A DNA stretch of 17,027 nucleotides. It comes from Stenotrophomonas maltophilia (lineage in GTDB: Bacteria > Pseudomonadota > Gammaproteobacteria > Xanthomonadales > Xanthomonadaceae). Where the stretch lies: assembly GCA_002386405.1 (NCBI GenBank), contig DGIP01000242.1, forward strand, positions 1-17,027, given 5' to 3'. Below the pieces are notes generated by a model. That model saw only the letters and a program-made list of their open reading frames with translations. It was not told where the DNA came from and did no database searches. The translations under genes were made by a program, and so were the position numbers. This document shows positions 1 to 8,001 of this stretch, one piece after another (within the stretch, counting starts at the first letter, position 1; the number at the start of each line of letters is the position of its first letter).

Positions 1-20
1 GGGTCGCCTTTCTCGTTCCT

Positions 21-42
21 GCCGTCGGCTTTCGCCGACGGC
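21..42 (-). other. GAAA-capped hairpin just 3' of tRNA-fMet
   Basis: Read on the minus strand, this is a perfect 9-bp stem (GCCGTCGGC pairing with GCCGACGGC) closed by a GAAA tetraloop, beginning 4 nt after the tRNA CCA end. It has no T-run after it, so it is not a textbook intrinsic terminator. It may instead guide tRNA 3' processing or form part of the leader of a downstream gene. The minus-strand sequence then ends at the window edge with AAAGGCGACCC, which could be the left half of a further hairpin whose other half lies outside the window. Confidence 0.55.
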
Positions 43-46
43 TATT

Positions 47-123
47 TGGTAGCGGGGGCAGGATTTGAACCTGCGACCTTCGGGTTATGAGCCCGACGAG
101 CTGCCAGACTGCTCCACCCCGCA
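47..123 (-). tRNA. Initiator tRNA-fMet (CAT anticodon)
   Basis: A 77-nt cloverleaf with encoded CCA. The anticodon loop CTCATAA sits on a stem with three consecutive G:C pairs (GGG/CCC), the classic initiator feature, and the D-stem has the initiator-type A11:U24 pair. The T-arm is GCAGG-TTCAAAT-CCTGC. The first acceptor pair is unpaired as in other bacterial initiators, but here it reads U1 against U72 rather than the E. coli C1/A72. This makes it the tRNA that starts protein synthesis, not an elongator tRNA-Met. It lies 109 nt after nuoN. In many gammaproteobacteria the equivalent gene (metY) leads the rimP-nusA-infB operon, so rimP is the expected next gene beyond the left edge; that is inference. 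Confidence 0.97.
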
Positions 124-198
124 GCAGAAGTGGTTGAGTTGATCTGTTACCGCAACGATGTTCTGGCGAAACCGCTGCATCAACAACCCAGGAAACGA

Positions 199-204
199 AT
201 ATTA
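199..204 (-). promoter_or_regulatory. Candidate -10 box for tRNA-fMet and downstream genes
   Basis: The 109-nt gap between nuoN and the tRNA is clearly AT-richer than its surroundings. On the minus strand it contains TAATAT preceded by TG two bases upstream. No good -35 hexamer lies 16-18 nt upstream (best match GATACA). A start here would give a leader of roughly 70 nt before the tRNA. No terminator is visible after nuoN, so readthrough from the nuo operon is also possible. Confidence 0.25.
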
Positions 205-232
205 CACTAATTGCGCAGTTTTGTATCGTTTT

Positions 233-1693
233 TCAGGCGAGATGCGCAAATGCCTGCTGGCACCACACCATGATCGGGTTCCAGGCCAGGCCCAGCGCCA
301 GCAGCGCCAGGGCGTTCACGCCCAGCACCACGCCCAGCACGCGGTCGTTGTTGGCCGGCAGCGGCTCGCCCACCGGCTCATCGAAGTACATGACCTTGAT
401 GACGCGCAGGTAGTAGAAGCAACCGATCACCGCGCAGATGACGCCCAGGATGGCCAGCCACAGCATGCCGCCGTTGATGGCCGCGCCCAGCACCGCAAGC
501 TTGGTCCAGAAGCCCAGGAACGGCGGAATGCCGGCCATCGACGCCATGATGCACAGGACCAGGCCTGCCATCCACGGGTTGCGGGCGTTCAGGCCCTTCA
601 GGTCGTCGATCTTCTCGGCTTCAAAACCGTTGCGCGACAGCGCGATGATCGCGCCGAAGCCGGCGGTGGACATGATCGCGTAGCTCAGGGCGTAGAACAG
701 CGCGGCGGCATAGCCACGCTCACCGCCACCGGCGATGCCGAGCAGCAGGAAGCCGATGTGCGAGACGGTCGAGTACGCCAGCATGCGCTTGAGGTTGCTC
801 TGCGCGATCGCCATCAGGTTGCCGACCACCAGCGACAGCGCGGCCAGGCCACCAATCAGGTACTTCCACTCGTCAGACAGCGGGCCCACGCCCACTTCCA
901 GCAGCCGGTAGGCCATGCCGAACGCGGCCAGCTTCGGTGCGGAGCTGATGAACAGCGCGACCGGTGCCGGCGCACCCTGGTAGACGTCGGGCAGCCACAT
1001 GTGGAACGGGGCCGCGCCGAGCTTGAAGGCTACGCCGGCGATCATGAACACCGCGCCGGTGAGCAGCAGCATCTTCTCGTCGGAGTTCGGGATGGCCGCG
1101 TTGATGGCATCCAGGTGCAGCGAACCGGTGGCGCCGTAGACCAGCGACATGCCGTACAGCAGCAGGCCCGAGGCCAGCGAACCCAGCACGATGTACTTCA
1201 TCGCCGCTTCGGTGGCCAGACCGTTGTCACGGTTGCTGGCAACCAGTGCGTAGGAGCACAGCGCCAGCAGTTCCAGGCCCAGGTACACCATCAGCAGGCT
1301 GCCGGCCGAGACCAGGATCATCATGCCGGAGGTGGCAAACAGGATCAGCACCGGGATTTCGCCCTGGAACAGATCGCGTTCGCGCAGGTAGCTCCAGCCG
1401 TACACCAGGGTCAGGCCGCTGCAGAGCACGATCACGGCCTTCATCACGTCGGCCGCGGTATCGCGGACGAACATGCCGTGGAAGACCTCGCCCTGCCCGC
1501 CCACGCCGGTGGCGAGCATGAACAGCACAACCGCCAGCGCGGCGACCGAGAACAGGTGGGTCCAGATCTTGTTCTGCTTGCTGATGAACAGATCGAGGAT
1601 CAACAGGGTGAACGCACTGCCAATCAGCACCAGCTCGGGTGCGAGCGGCGGCAGGTCAGCGGCGGTCAGTGGCAACAGCGACGAGGTGGTCAT
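233..1693 (-). CDS. nuoN: NADH-quinone oxidoreductase subunit N
   Basis: NuoN is one of three antiporter-like, proton-translocating subunits in the membrane arm of complex I. The protein is about 486 aa, nearly all hydrophobic, with the usual ~14 transmembrane helices. Charged residues expected in the proton channel are visible: E141 (in GLELLAL), K224 (in AFKLGAAPFHMWLPD), K254 (in SSAPKLAAFG) and K398 (in GFWTKLAV), matching E133, K217, K247 and K395 of E. coli by recall. The start is one of two adjacent ATGs (1693 or 1696); AGGA at 1701-1704 is 7 nt from the first-listed and 4 nt from the second, so 1693 is preferred. A further in-frame TTG at 1699 is unlikely. The gene begins 15 nt after the nuoM stop and is the last nuo gene; no terminator follows it. 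Confidence 0.97.
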   Translation of the reverse strand: MTTSSLLPLTAADLPPLAPELVLIGSAFTLLILDLFISKQNKIWTHLFSVAALAVVLFMLATGVGGQGEVFHGMFVRDTAADVMKAVIVLCSGLTLVYGWSYLRERDLFQGEIPVLILFATSGMMILVSAGSLLMVYLGLELLALCSYALVASNRDNGLATEAAMKYIVLGSLASGLLLYGMSLVYGATGSLHLDAINAAIPNSDEKMLLLTGAVFMIAGVAFKLGAAPFHMWLPDVYQGAPAPVALFISSAPKLAAFGMAYRLLEVGVGPLSDEWKYLIGGLAALSLVVGNLMAIAQSNLKRMLAYSTVSHIGFLLLGIAGGGERGYAAALFYALSYAIMSTAGFGAIIALSRNGFEAEKIDDLKGLNARNPWMAGLVLCIMASMAGIPPFLGFWTKLAVLGAAINGGMLWLAILGVICAVIGCFYYLRVIKVMYFDEPVGEPLPANNDRVLGVVLGVNALALLALGLAWNPIMVWCQQAFAHLA

Positions 1694-1708
1694 CATCAAA
1701 TCCTGGTA

Positions 1709-3217
1709 TTACAGCAACTTGCTGGATGCGATCTGCATCGCCAGCTTCGCGATCGAGGGTTCCATCAGGTCGGTCAGCGGCTTGGGGTACAGACCCAGCG
1801 CCAGCGTACCCACGGCGAACACACCCAACACCAGCCATTCACGGCCGTTGATGTCCTTCAGTTCCGCCACGTGTGCGTTGGCCACTTCGCCGAAGAACAC
1901 GCGCTTGTACAGCCACAGCGTGTAGGCAGCGGTGATCACCAGGGTGCTCGCGGCGGCCAGGGCCAGCCACGGATTACGCTGGAAGCTGGCCATGATGATC
2001 ATGAACTCGCCCACGAAACCGCTGGTGCCCGGCAAGCCGGCGTTGGCCATGAAGAACAGCATGGCGAAGGTGGCAAACCACGGCATCACGTTGACCACGC
2101 CGCCGTAATCGGCGATGCGGCGGCTGTGCATGCGGTCGTACAGCACGCCCACGCAGGAGAACATCGCACCGGACACGAAGCCGTGCGAGACCATCTGCAC
2201 CATCGCACCCTGCAGGCCCAGGCGGGCCGCATCGGCGTTGCCGGCGTCACGCACCAGCCACAGGGCGATGAAGGTGCCCAGGGTGACAAAGCCCATGTGC
2301 GCGATCGACGAATAGGCGATCAGCTTCTTCATGTCGTCCTGCACCAGCGCGACCAGGCCGACGTAGATCACGGCGATCAGCGACAGCGCGATCACCAGCC
2401 ATGCCCATTCCTGCGAGGCGTCCGGGACGATCGGCAGGTTGAAGCGCAGGAAGCCGTAGCCACCGATCTTCAGCGCGATGGCGGCCAGGATCACCGAACC
2501 GGCGGTGGGCGCTTCCACGTGGGCGTCCGGCAGCCAGGTGTGGACCGGGAACATCGGCACCTTGACCGCGAAAGCGATCAGGAAGGCGAAGAAGATCCAG
2601 GTCTGCTCCTGGGCCGACAGCTGCAGCTGGTACAGGTCGGCCAGCTGGAAGCTGCCGCCCTTCAGGTACAGGTAGATCAGCGCCACCAGCATCAGCACCG
2701 AGCCGAGGAAGGTGTACAGGAAGAACTTCAGCGCGGCGTAGATGCGGCGCGGGCCGCCCCAGACACCGATGATGAGGAACATCGGGATCAGCATCGCTTC
2801 GAAGAACACGTAGAACAGCATCGCGTCGGTCGCGGCGAAGATGCCCACGGTGACGCCTTCCAGGATCAGGAAGGCGGCCACGTACTGGTTGACCCGCTTG
2901 TCGATCGCGCTCCAGGCACCGATCAGCGCCAGCACCGAGACCAGGGTGGTCAGCAGGATCAGCGCGATGGCGATGCCATCCACGCCCAGGTTGTAGCCGA
3001 TGTCGTAGGCCGGGATCCAGGCGCGGGTCTCGACGAACTGCAGTGCGTCGTTGGCCACGTCGTAGCCGCTGAGCAGCGACAGGCTGATCACGAAGGTCAG
3101 TACCGCCACGCCCAGCGACGCCCAACGGGCGGTCTGCGCATCACGGATGGCAAGGATCAAGGCACCGCCGAGGATCGGCAGCCAGATGAGAACACTGAGT
3201 AGAGGCCAGTTCGACAC
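1709..3217 (-). CDS. nuoM: NADH-quinone oxidoreductase subunit M
   Basis: NuoM is the middle antiporter-like proton-pumping subunit of the complex I membrane arm. It is 502 aa, the usual length, and strongly hydrophobic. Conserved charged residues are present: E140 (in FYVFFEAMLIP), K219 (in AFAVKVPMFPVHTWLPDAH), K250 (in AIALKIGGYG) and E404 (in FVGEF), corresponding to E144, K234, K265 and E407 of E. coli by recall. The antiporter-family signature around HTWLPDAHVEAP and the AYSSIAHMGF helix are also clear. Translation begins at GTG 3217 (V/M-SNWPLL); the upstream AAGAAG is a weak ribosome-binding site. It starts 23 nt after the nuoL stop and nuoN follows closely, so it is cotranscribed with both. 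Confidence 0.97.
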   Translation of the reverse strand: MSNWPLLSVLIWLPILGGALILAIRDAQTARWASLGVAVLTFVISLSLLSGYDVANDALQFVETRAWIPAYDIGYNLGVDGIAIALILLTTLVSVLALIGAWSAIDKRVNQYVAAFLILEGVTVGIFAATDAMLFYVFFEAMLIPMFLIIGVWGGPRRIYAALKFFLYTFLGSVLMLVALIYLYLKGGSFQLADLYQLQLSAQEQTWIFFAFLIAFAVKVPMFPVHTWLPDAHVEAPTAGSVILAAIALKIGGYGFLRFNLPIVPDASQEWAWLVIALSLIAVIYVGLVALVQDDMKKLIAYSSIAHMGFVTLGTFIALWLVRDAGNADAARLGLQGAMVQMVSHGFVSGAMFSCVGVLYDRMHSRRIADYGGVVNVMPWFATFAMLFFMANAGLPGTSGFVGEFMIIMASFQRNPWLALAAASTLVITAAYTLWLYKRVFFGEVANAHVAELKDINGREWLVLGVFAVGTLALGLYPKPLTDLMEPSIAKLAMQIASSKLL

Positions 3218-3240
3218 GTCTTCTTATTCCGTACAGGTCA

Positions 3241-5442
3241 TCAACGCAGGTAATGCATCAGGACGCCCAGGAGGGCAATCAGGCCGATGATCATCGCGAA
3301 GGCGTAGTGATAGAGGAAACCGGATTGGGTGCGACGCAGCAGGTTGGCCGCCAGATCGATCAGGCGCGCCGAACCGTTGACCACCACACCATCGACGATG
3401 TTCGTGTCGATCGCGCGCGAAACCTTGCCCAGCTTGATGCCGCCACCGGCGAAACCGCCGATCCAGAGCTTGTCGAACCCGTACTTGTTCTCCAGCACCG
3501 ACACCAGCGGCGCAAACGTCTTGCGCGACTTGGTGGCCAGTTCCGGCTTCCACAGGTAGAACAGGACCGCCAGCAGGAAGCCTGCCACGGTCAGGAAGAA
3601 GGCCGGGGCCATCATGCCGTGCAGGGCGAACGCCACCGGGCCGTGGAACTCTTCAGCCAGGGCACCAATGGTGTTGCGTGCCGGGTCATAGAAATCGACC
3701 ACGCCGGTGAAGAACGAATGCACCTGGCCGGGGATGCCGTGCTCGGCATGGTGGCCGGCCCAGTCGGTGCCGTACAGCATCGGACCGATGCTGAAGAAAC
3801 CGATCAGGATCGACGGGATCGCCAGCAGGATCAGCGGCAGCGTCACCACCCACGGGGTTTCGTGCGGCTCATGCGGACCGTGGCCATGGCCGTGGTCGTC
3901 ATGGTGCGCGTCACCGTGGTGGGCATCGGCATGTGCATCGGCGGCATGGTGATCGGCATGGTCGTGACCATGGCTGTGATCATCATGCGCATCACGGAAG
4001 CGTTCCTTGCCATGGAAGGTCAGGAACAGCAGCCGGAAGCTGTAGAAGCTGGTGACGATCACGCCACCCAGCACGGCCCAGTAGCCATAGGTTGCCACCC
4101 AGCTCGAGGAGACATGCGCGTGGTGCTGCGCGGCCTCGATGATGGTGTCCTTGGAGTAGAAGCCGGAGAAGAACGGCGTACCGACAAGGGCCAGCGTACC
4201 GATCCACATGGTGATGAAGGTGATCGGCATGTACTTGCGCAGGCCGCCCATCTTGCGCATGTCCTGCTCGTGGTGCATGGCGATGATCACCGAGCCCGCA
4301 CCCAGGAACAGCAGCGCCTTGAAGAAGGCGTGGGTCATCAGGTGGAACACGGCGGCCGAGTAGGCCGACACGCCCAGCGCCACGGTCATGTAACCCAGCT
4401 GGGACAGCGTGGAGTACGCGACGACGCGCTTGATGTCGTTCTGCACGATGCCGATCAGGCCAGTGAAGAACGCGGTGGTGGCACCGATGAACAGCACGAA
4501 GTTCAGCGCGGTCGGCGACAGCTCGAACAGCGGCGACATGCGGGTGACCATGAAGATGCCCGCGGTAACCATGGTCGCGGCATGGATCAGTGCCGAGATC
4601 GGGGTCGGGCCTTCCATCGAGTCCGGCAGCCACACGTGCAGCGGGACCTGGGCCGACTTGCCCATGGCACCGATGAACAGGCAGATGCAGATGATGGTGG
4701 CGGTCGCCCAGATCACCGGTGCATTGACGACCTGCATGGTGTGACCGAACAGGGTGATCGCGCCGGACCACACCTGGACGTGCGAGTTCGCACCGTTGAC
4801 CAGCATGTCGGACGCATTGGCGAACACGGTGGCGTAGTCCAGCGAACCGAATACCCACAGCACGCCGGCGATACCCAGGATGAAGCCGAAGTCACCCACG
4901 CGGTTGACCAGGAACGCCTTCATGTTGGCGAAGATCGCGGTCGGCCGCTTGAACCAGAAGCCGATCAGCAGGTACGACACCAGGCCTACCGCTTCCCAGC
5001 CGAAGAACAGCTGCAGGAAGTTGTTGCTCATCACCAGGGTGAGCATCGAGAAGGTGAACAGCGAGATGTAGCTGAAGAACCGCTGGTACCCCGGGTCATC
5101 CTGCATGTACCCGATGGTGTACACGTGGACCAGGAAGGACACGAAAGTGACCACGACCATCATCATGGCGGTCAGCTTGTCGATCATGAAACCGACATGC
5201 GCCGAATACTGGCCGACTTCAAAGAACGTGTAGACGTTCTGGTTGAACGGCTGCGCGCCGCCCCACAGCAGCTGGTAGAACACGTAGCTGGACAGCAGGC
5301 AGCTGACCGCAACGCCCAGGATGGTGACGGTCTGCGCGCCGATGCGCCCTACCTGACGACCGAACAGGCCAGCGATGATGCTGCCGACCAGCGGTGCAAG
5401 CACCACGGCGATCAACAGACTCTTGGAGAGAGTAATTTCCAT
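3241..5442 (-). CDS. nuoL: NADH-quinone oxidoreductase subunit L
   Basis: NuoL is the distal antiporter-like subunit of complex I, with a lateral amphipathic helix near the C-terminus that braces the membrane arm. At 733 aa it is longer than E. coli NuoL (about 613 aa). Expected channel residues are present: E150 (FFGWEAVGLVSYLLIGFW), K262 (GAMGKSAQVPLHVWLPDSMEGP), H287 in the SALIHAATM helix, K375 (FFKALLFL), and K431-D432 (GFYSKDTI). Part of the extra length is a His/Asp-rich stretch at residues 486-528 between two membrane segments, with 17 histidines in 43 residues. The ATG at 5442 lies 7 nt after the nuoK stop; the only Shine-Dalgarno-like sequence (AAGGG) is within the nuoK end, about 12 nt away, so coupling to nuoK translation is likely. 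Confidence 0.97.
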   Translation of the reverse strand: MEITLSKSLLIAVVLAPLVGSIIAGLFGRQVGRIGAQTVTILGVAVSCLLSSYVFYQLLWGGAQPFNQNVYTFFEVGQYSAHVGFMIDKLTAMMMVVVTFVSFLVHVYTIGYMQDDPGYQRFFSYISLFTFSMLTLVMSNNFLQLFFGWEAVGLVSYLLIGFWFKRPTAIFANMKAFLVNRVGDFGFILGIAGVLWVFGSLDYATVFANASDMLVNGANSHVQVWSGAITLFGHTMQVVNAPVIWATATIICICLFIGAMGKSAQVPLHVWLPDSMEGPTPISALIHAATMVTAGIFMVTRMSPLFELSPTALNFVLFIGATTAFFTGLIGIVQNDIKRVVAYSTLSQLGYMTVALGVSAYSAAVFHLMTHAFFKALLFLGAGSVIIAMHHEQDMRKMGGLRKYMPITFITMWIGTLALVGTPFFSGFYSKDTIIEAAQHHAHVSSSWVATYGYWAVLGGVIVTSFYSFRLLFLTFHGKERFRDAHDDHSHGHDHADHHAADAHADAHHGDAHHDDHGHGHGPHEPHETPWVVTLPLILLAIPSILIGFFSIGPMLYGTDWAGHHAEHGIPGQVHSFFTGVVDFYDPARNTIGALAEEFHGPVAFALHGMMAPAFFLTVAGFLLAVLFYLWKPELATKSRKTFAPLVSVLENKYGFDKLWIGGFAGGGIKLGKVSRAIDTNIVDGVVVNGSARLIDLAANLLRRTQSGFLYHYAFAMIIGLIALLGVLMHYLR

Positions 5443-5449
5443 CTACGGA

Positions 5450-5755
5450 TCAGCCCTTCAGCGAATCGACTTCGCCGACATTGATGGTGCGGCGGGTACG
5501 GAACAGGGTTACCAGGATCGCGAGGCCGATCGCGGCCTCGGCCGCGGCCACGGTGAGGATGAAGAACACGAACAGCTGGCCGGCCGTGTCACCCATTTCG
5601 CGCGAGAACCCGACGAAGTTGATGTTCACCGACAGCAGCATCAGTTCGATGGACATCAACAGCACGATGATGTTCTTGCGGTTGAGGAAGATGCCGGCAA
5701 GGCTGATGCAGAACAGCAGCGCGCCGAGTGCCAGGATATGACCGAGGGTGATCAC
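5450..5755 (-). CDS. nuoK: NADH-quinone oxidoreductase subunit K
   Basis: NuoK is a small three-helix membrane subunit of complex I that contributes to a proton path next to NuoJ. The 101-aa length is typical. The two membrane glutamates essential in E. coli (E36, E72) are seen here as E37 ([16 protein letters not shown]) and E73 ([12 protein letters not shown]). Translation starts at GTG 5755, which overlaps the nuoJ stop in a GTGA arrangement. It is preceded by a strong GAGGAGG ribosome-binding site 7 nt upstream, inside nuoJ, which fixes this start. Confidence 0.97.
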   Translation of the reverse strand: MITLGHILALGALLFCISLAGIFLNRKNIIVLLMSIELMLLSVNINFVGFSREMGDTAGQLFVFFILTVAAAEAAIGLAILVTLFRTRRTINVGEVDSLKG

Positions 5756-6408
5756 GGGGCAGCCTCCTCGTTGCTGGACGGCTTGGTGTTGGTGTGGACC
5801 ACCGGGGTTTCCGACGCCATCTTGACCACGCGCAGGCGGTCGCGGCCCTTGACCATGGTCTGCTCGGTCGGGTTCTGGGTCTTCAGGCCGGTGCGGCGAC
5901 GCAGGGTCAGCATCACGGCGGCGACCACGGCCACGGTCAGGATGACGGCGGCGAACTCGAACGGCAGCAGGTATTCGGTGAACAGGCTGCGGGCCAGCCA
6001 GGTGATGTTGGAGGTGTCGGCAGCCAGCGCGGCGGCGTTGTCGGCCGGCAGCGGGTTGACCGCCCTGCCCTTCACGCCGATCAGGATCAGCATCTGCACC
6101 AGCATGGTGACCGCGACCACCAGGCCGAGCGGCAGGTAGCGGACCCAGCCTTCGCGCAGGTTGGAGGCGTCGATGTCGAGCATCATCACCACGAACAGGA
6201 ACAGCACCATCACCGCGCCGACATAGACCAGCACCAGCGCCACGCCGAGGAACTCAGCCCCGACCAGGATCCAGATGCAGGCTACGGAGAAGAAGGTCAG
6301 GATCAGGCACAGCACGGCGTAGACCGGATTGCGCACGCTGATCACCGCCGCAGCGGAAATGCCCGCCACGATGGAGAAGACCCAGAAGAAGATATTTACC
6401 CAATCCAT
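5752..6408 (-). CDS. nuoJ: NADH-quinone oxidoreductase subunit J
   Basis: NuoJ is a five-helix membrane subunit of complex I. The protein is about 218 aa. The conserved third helix ([20 protein letters not shown] region, residues 51-70), known in the family for a pi-bulge involved in the coupling movement, is intact and is followed by [10 protein letters not shown]. The C-terminal ~45 residues (from about 173) are hydrophilic and divergent. Two adjacent ATGs are possible starts: GAGG lies 7 nt from the one at 6408 and 4 nt from that at 6411, so 6408 is preferred. The stop codon overlaps the GTG start of nuoK by four bases (GTGA). The gap to nuoI upstream is about 10 nt. Confidence 0.96.
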   Translation of the reverse strand: MDWVNIFFWVFSIVAGISAAAVISVRNPVYAVLCLILTFFSVACIWILVGAEFLGVALVLVYVGAVMVLFLFVVMMLDIDASNLREGWVRYLPLGLVVAVTMLVQMLILIGVKGRAVNPLPADNAAALAADTSNITWLARSLFTEYLLPFEFAAVILTVAVVAAVMLTLRRRTGLKTQNPTEQTMVKGRDRLRVVKMASETPVVHTNTKPSSNEEAAP

Positions 6409-6417
6409 CATTCAACC

Positions 6418-6906
6418 TCAGCGGAAAGCGGCATCGGCGGCGCGACGCTCGGCGATCTCGGCTTCAAGCCGATCACCGATTGCCAGCAGCTGCGGCTTGG
6501 TAACGATGTTTTCGCCACGGTTCTCGAAGTGGTACTCGAGAATGTGGGTCTCGACGATCGAGTCCACCGGGCAGCTTTCTTCACAGAAGCCGCAGAAGAT
6601 GCACTTGAACAGATCGATGTCGTAGCGGGTGGTACGGCGGGTGCCGTCTTCGCGCTTGGCCGAATCGATGGTGATGGCCAGTGCCGGGCAGACCGCTTCG
6701 CACAGCTTGCAGGCGATGCAGCGCTCTTCCCCGTTGGGGTAGCGGCGCAGCGCATGCAGGCCACGGAAACGCGGCGACTGCGGGAACTTCTCCATCGGGT
6801 ACATCAGCGTGTACTTGGGCTTGAACGTGTACTTCAGGGTCAGCCACAGACCGCCGAGCAGCTCGAGCAGGAGCAGGCTTTTGAAGTAATGGGTAATTCG
6901 ATTCAT
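6418..6906 (-). CDS. nuoI: NADH-quinone oxidoreductase subunit I (two 4Fe-4S ferredoxin domains)
   Basis: NuoI carries the clusters N6a and N6b, which pass electrons from NuoG towards the terminal cluster in NuoB. The 162-aa protein has an N-terminal hydrophobic amphipathic segment (residues 8-26) that contacts the membrane arm. It then has two classic CxxCxxCxxxCP motifs: C63, C66, C69, C73 ([12 protein letters not shown]) and C102, C105, C108, C112 ([12 protein letters not shown]). The ATG at 6906 is preferred over the adjoining GTG at 6909. The nuoH stop sits directly before, giving TAAGTGATG on the minus strand, so the only ribosome-binding candidates (TAAG, or AGGG 10 nt away) are weak and translation is probably coupled to nuoH. 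Confidence 0.97.
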   Translation of the reverse strand: MNRITHYFKSLLLLELLGGLWLTLKYTFKPKYTLMYPMEKFPQSPRFRGLHALRRYPNGEERCIACKLCEAVCPALAITIDSAKREDGTRRTTRYDIDLFKCIFCGFCEESCPVDSIVETHILEYHFENRGENIVTKPQLLAIGDRLEAEIAERRAADAAFR

Positions 6907-6909
6907 CAC

Positions 6910-8001
6910 TTAGACGCCCTTCTGGATCACGCCGTAGAACACCATCACAGCCGTCACAGCAATCCACGCGATGGTGAGCGGGATGAAGACCTTCCAGCCC
7001 AGGCGCATGATCTGGTCATAACGGAAACGCGGGAAGCTGGCACGGAACCAGATGTAGGCGCTGGCGAAGAAGAACACCTTCAACAGCAGCCACGGGGCAC
7101 CGCCCTTCCAGATCCAGTCGATCCACGGCGAGATGTCCGCCGTGATCCAGCCCTGGAACGGGCTCAGCCAACCACCGAGGAAGAAGATCGAGATCAGGAA
7201 GCTGATCAGGATCATGTTGGCGTATTCGGCCAGGAAGAACAGCGCGAACGCACCACCGGAGTACTCGACCATGTGGCCGGCGACGATTTCCGATTCGCCT
7301 TCCACCACGTCGAACGGCGCGCGGTTGGTTTCGGCAACGCCGGATACCCAGTACACGATGAACAGCGGGAACAGCGGAATCAGGAACCAGTCGAAGAAGC
7401 CGGAGCTACCGGCCTGCGCCATCACGATGCCGCTCAGGTTCAGGCTGCCGGCGGCGATCATCACGCCGACCAGGGCAAAGCCCATGGCGATTTCGTAGCT
7501 GATCATCTGCGCCGAGGCGCGCATGGCACCCAGGAAGGCGTACTTGGAGTTGGAGGCCCAACCGGCCAGGATGATGCCGTACACGCCCAGCGAGGTCATC
7601 GCCAGCAGGTACAGCAGGCCGGCGTTGGCGTTGGACAACACCACCTGCGCATCGAATGGCACCACCGACCAGGCTGCGAATGCCGGTGCCAGGGTGATCA
7701 GCGGCGCCAGCACGAACATCGCCTTGTGCGAGCTCGCCGGCTGGATGATCTCCTTGAACAGCAGCTTGAAGACGTCGGCGAAGGCCTGGAAGATGCCCAT
7801 GCCCACGTACATCGGGCCGTGGCGGACGTGCATCCAGCCGATCAGCTTGCGTTCCCATACCACGAAGAACGCCACCGCGATGATCACCGGCATGGCGATC
7901 ACCAGGATCTTCAGCACGATCCACAGCAGCGCGCCGATCTCACCCAGGCCCAGGAGCCATTGGTGGAGCGGGTCGACCGCGTTCAACAGCAATTCGTTCA
8001 T
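6910..8001 (-). CDS. nuoH: NADH-quinone oxidoreductase subunit H
   Basis: NuoH is the membrane subunit that forms much of the quinone-binding chamber and links the peripheral arm to the proton pumps. It is 363 aa and polytopic. Family motifs are clear: ERK at 50-52, the MHVRHGP loop at 57-63, [19 protein letters not shown] around 147-165, SYEIAMG at 168-174, the acidic loop [19 protein letters not shown] at 224-242 followed by EYSGG, and [18 protein letters not shown] near 320-337. The ATG at 8001 overlaps the nuoG stop (ATGA). The ribosome-binding site is modest (GGTGG inside the nuoG end). Confidence 0.97.
   Translation of the reverse strand: MNELLLNAVDPLHQWLLGLGEIGALLWIVLKILVIAMPVIIAVAFFVVWERKLIGWMHVRHGPMYVGMGIFQAFADVFKLLFKEIIQPASSHKAMFVLAPLITLAPAFAAWSVVPFDAQVVLSNANAGLLYLLAMTSLGVYGIILAGWASNSKYAFLGAMRASAQMISYEIAMGFALVGVMIAAGSLNLSGIVMAQAGSSGFFDWFLIPLFPLFIVYWVSGVAETNRAPFDVVEGESEIVAGHMVEYSGGAFALFFLAEYANMILISFLISIFFLGGWLSPFQGWITADISPWIDWIWKGGAPWLLLKVFFFASAYIWFRASFPRFRYDQIMRLGWKVFIPLTIAWIAVTAVMVFYGVIQKGV

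Noticed and set aside
3859..3987. Frameshift or assembly artefact in nuoL
   Set aside because: The His-rich stretch is in frame, uses His and Asp codons in ordinary proportion for the gene, and sits between intact conserved segments.
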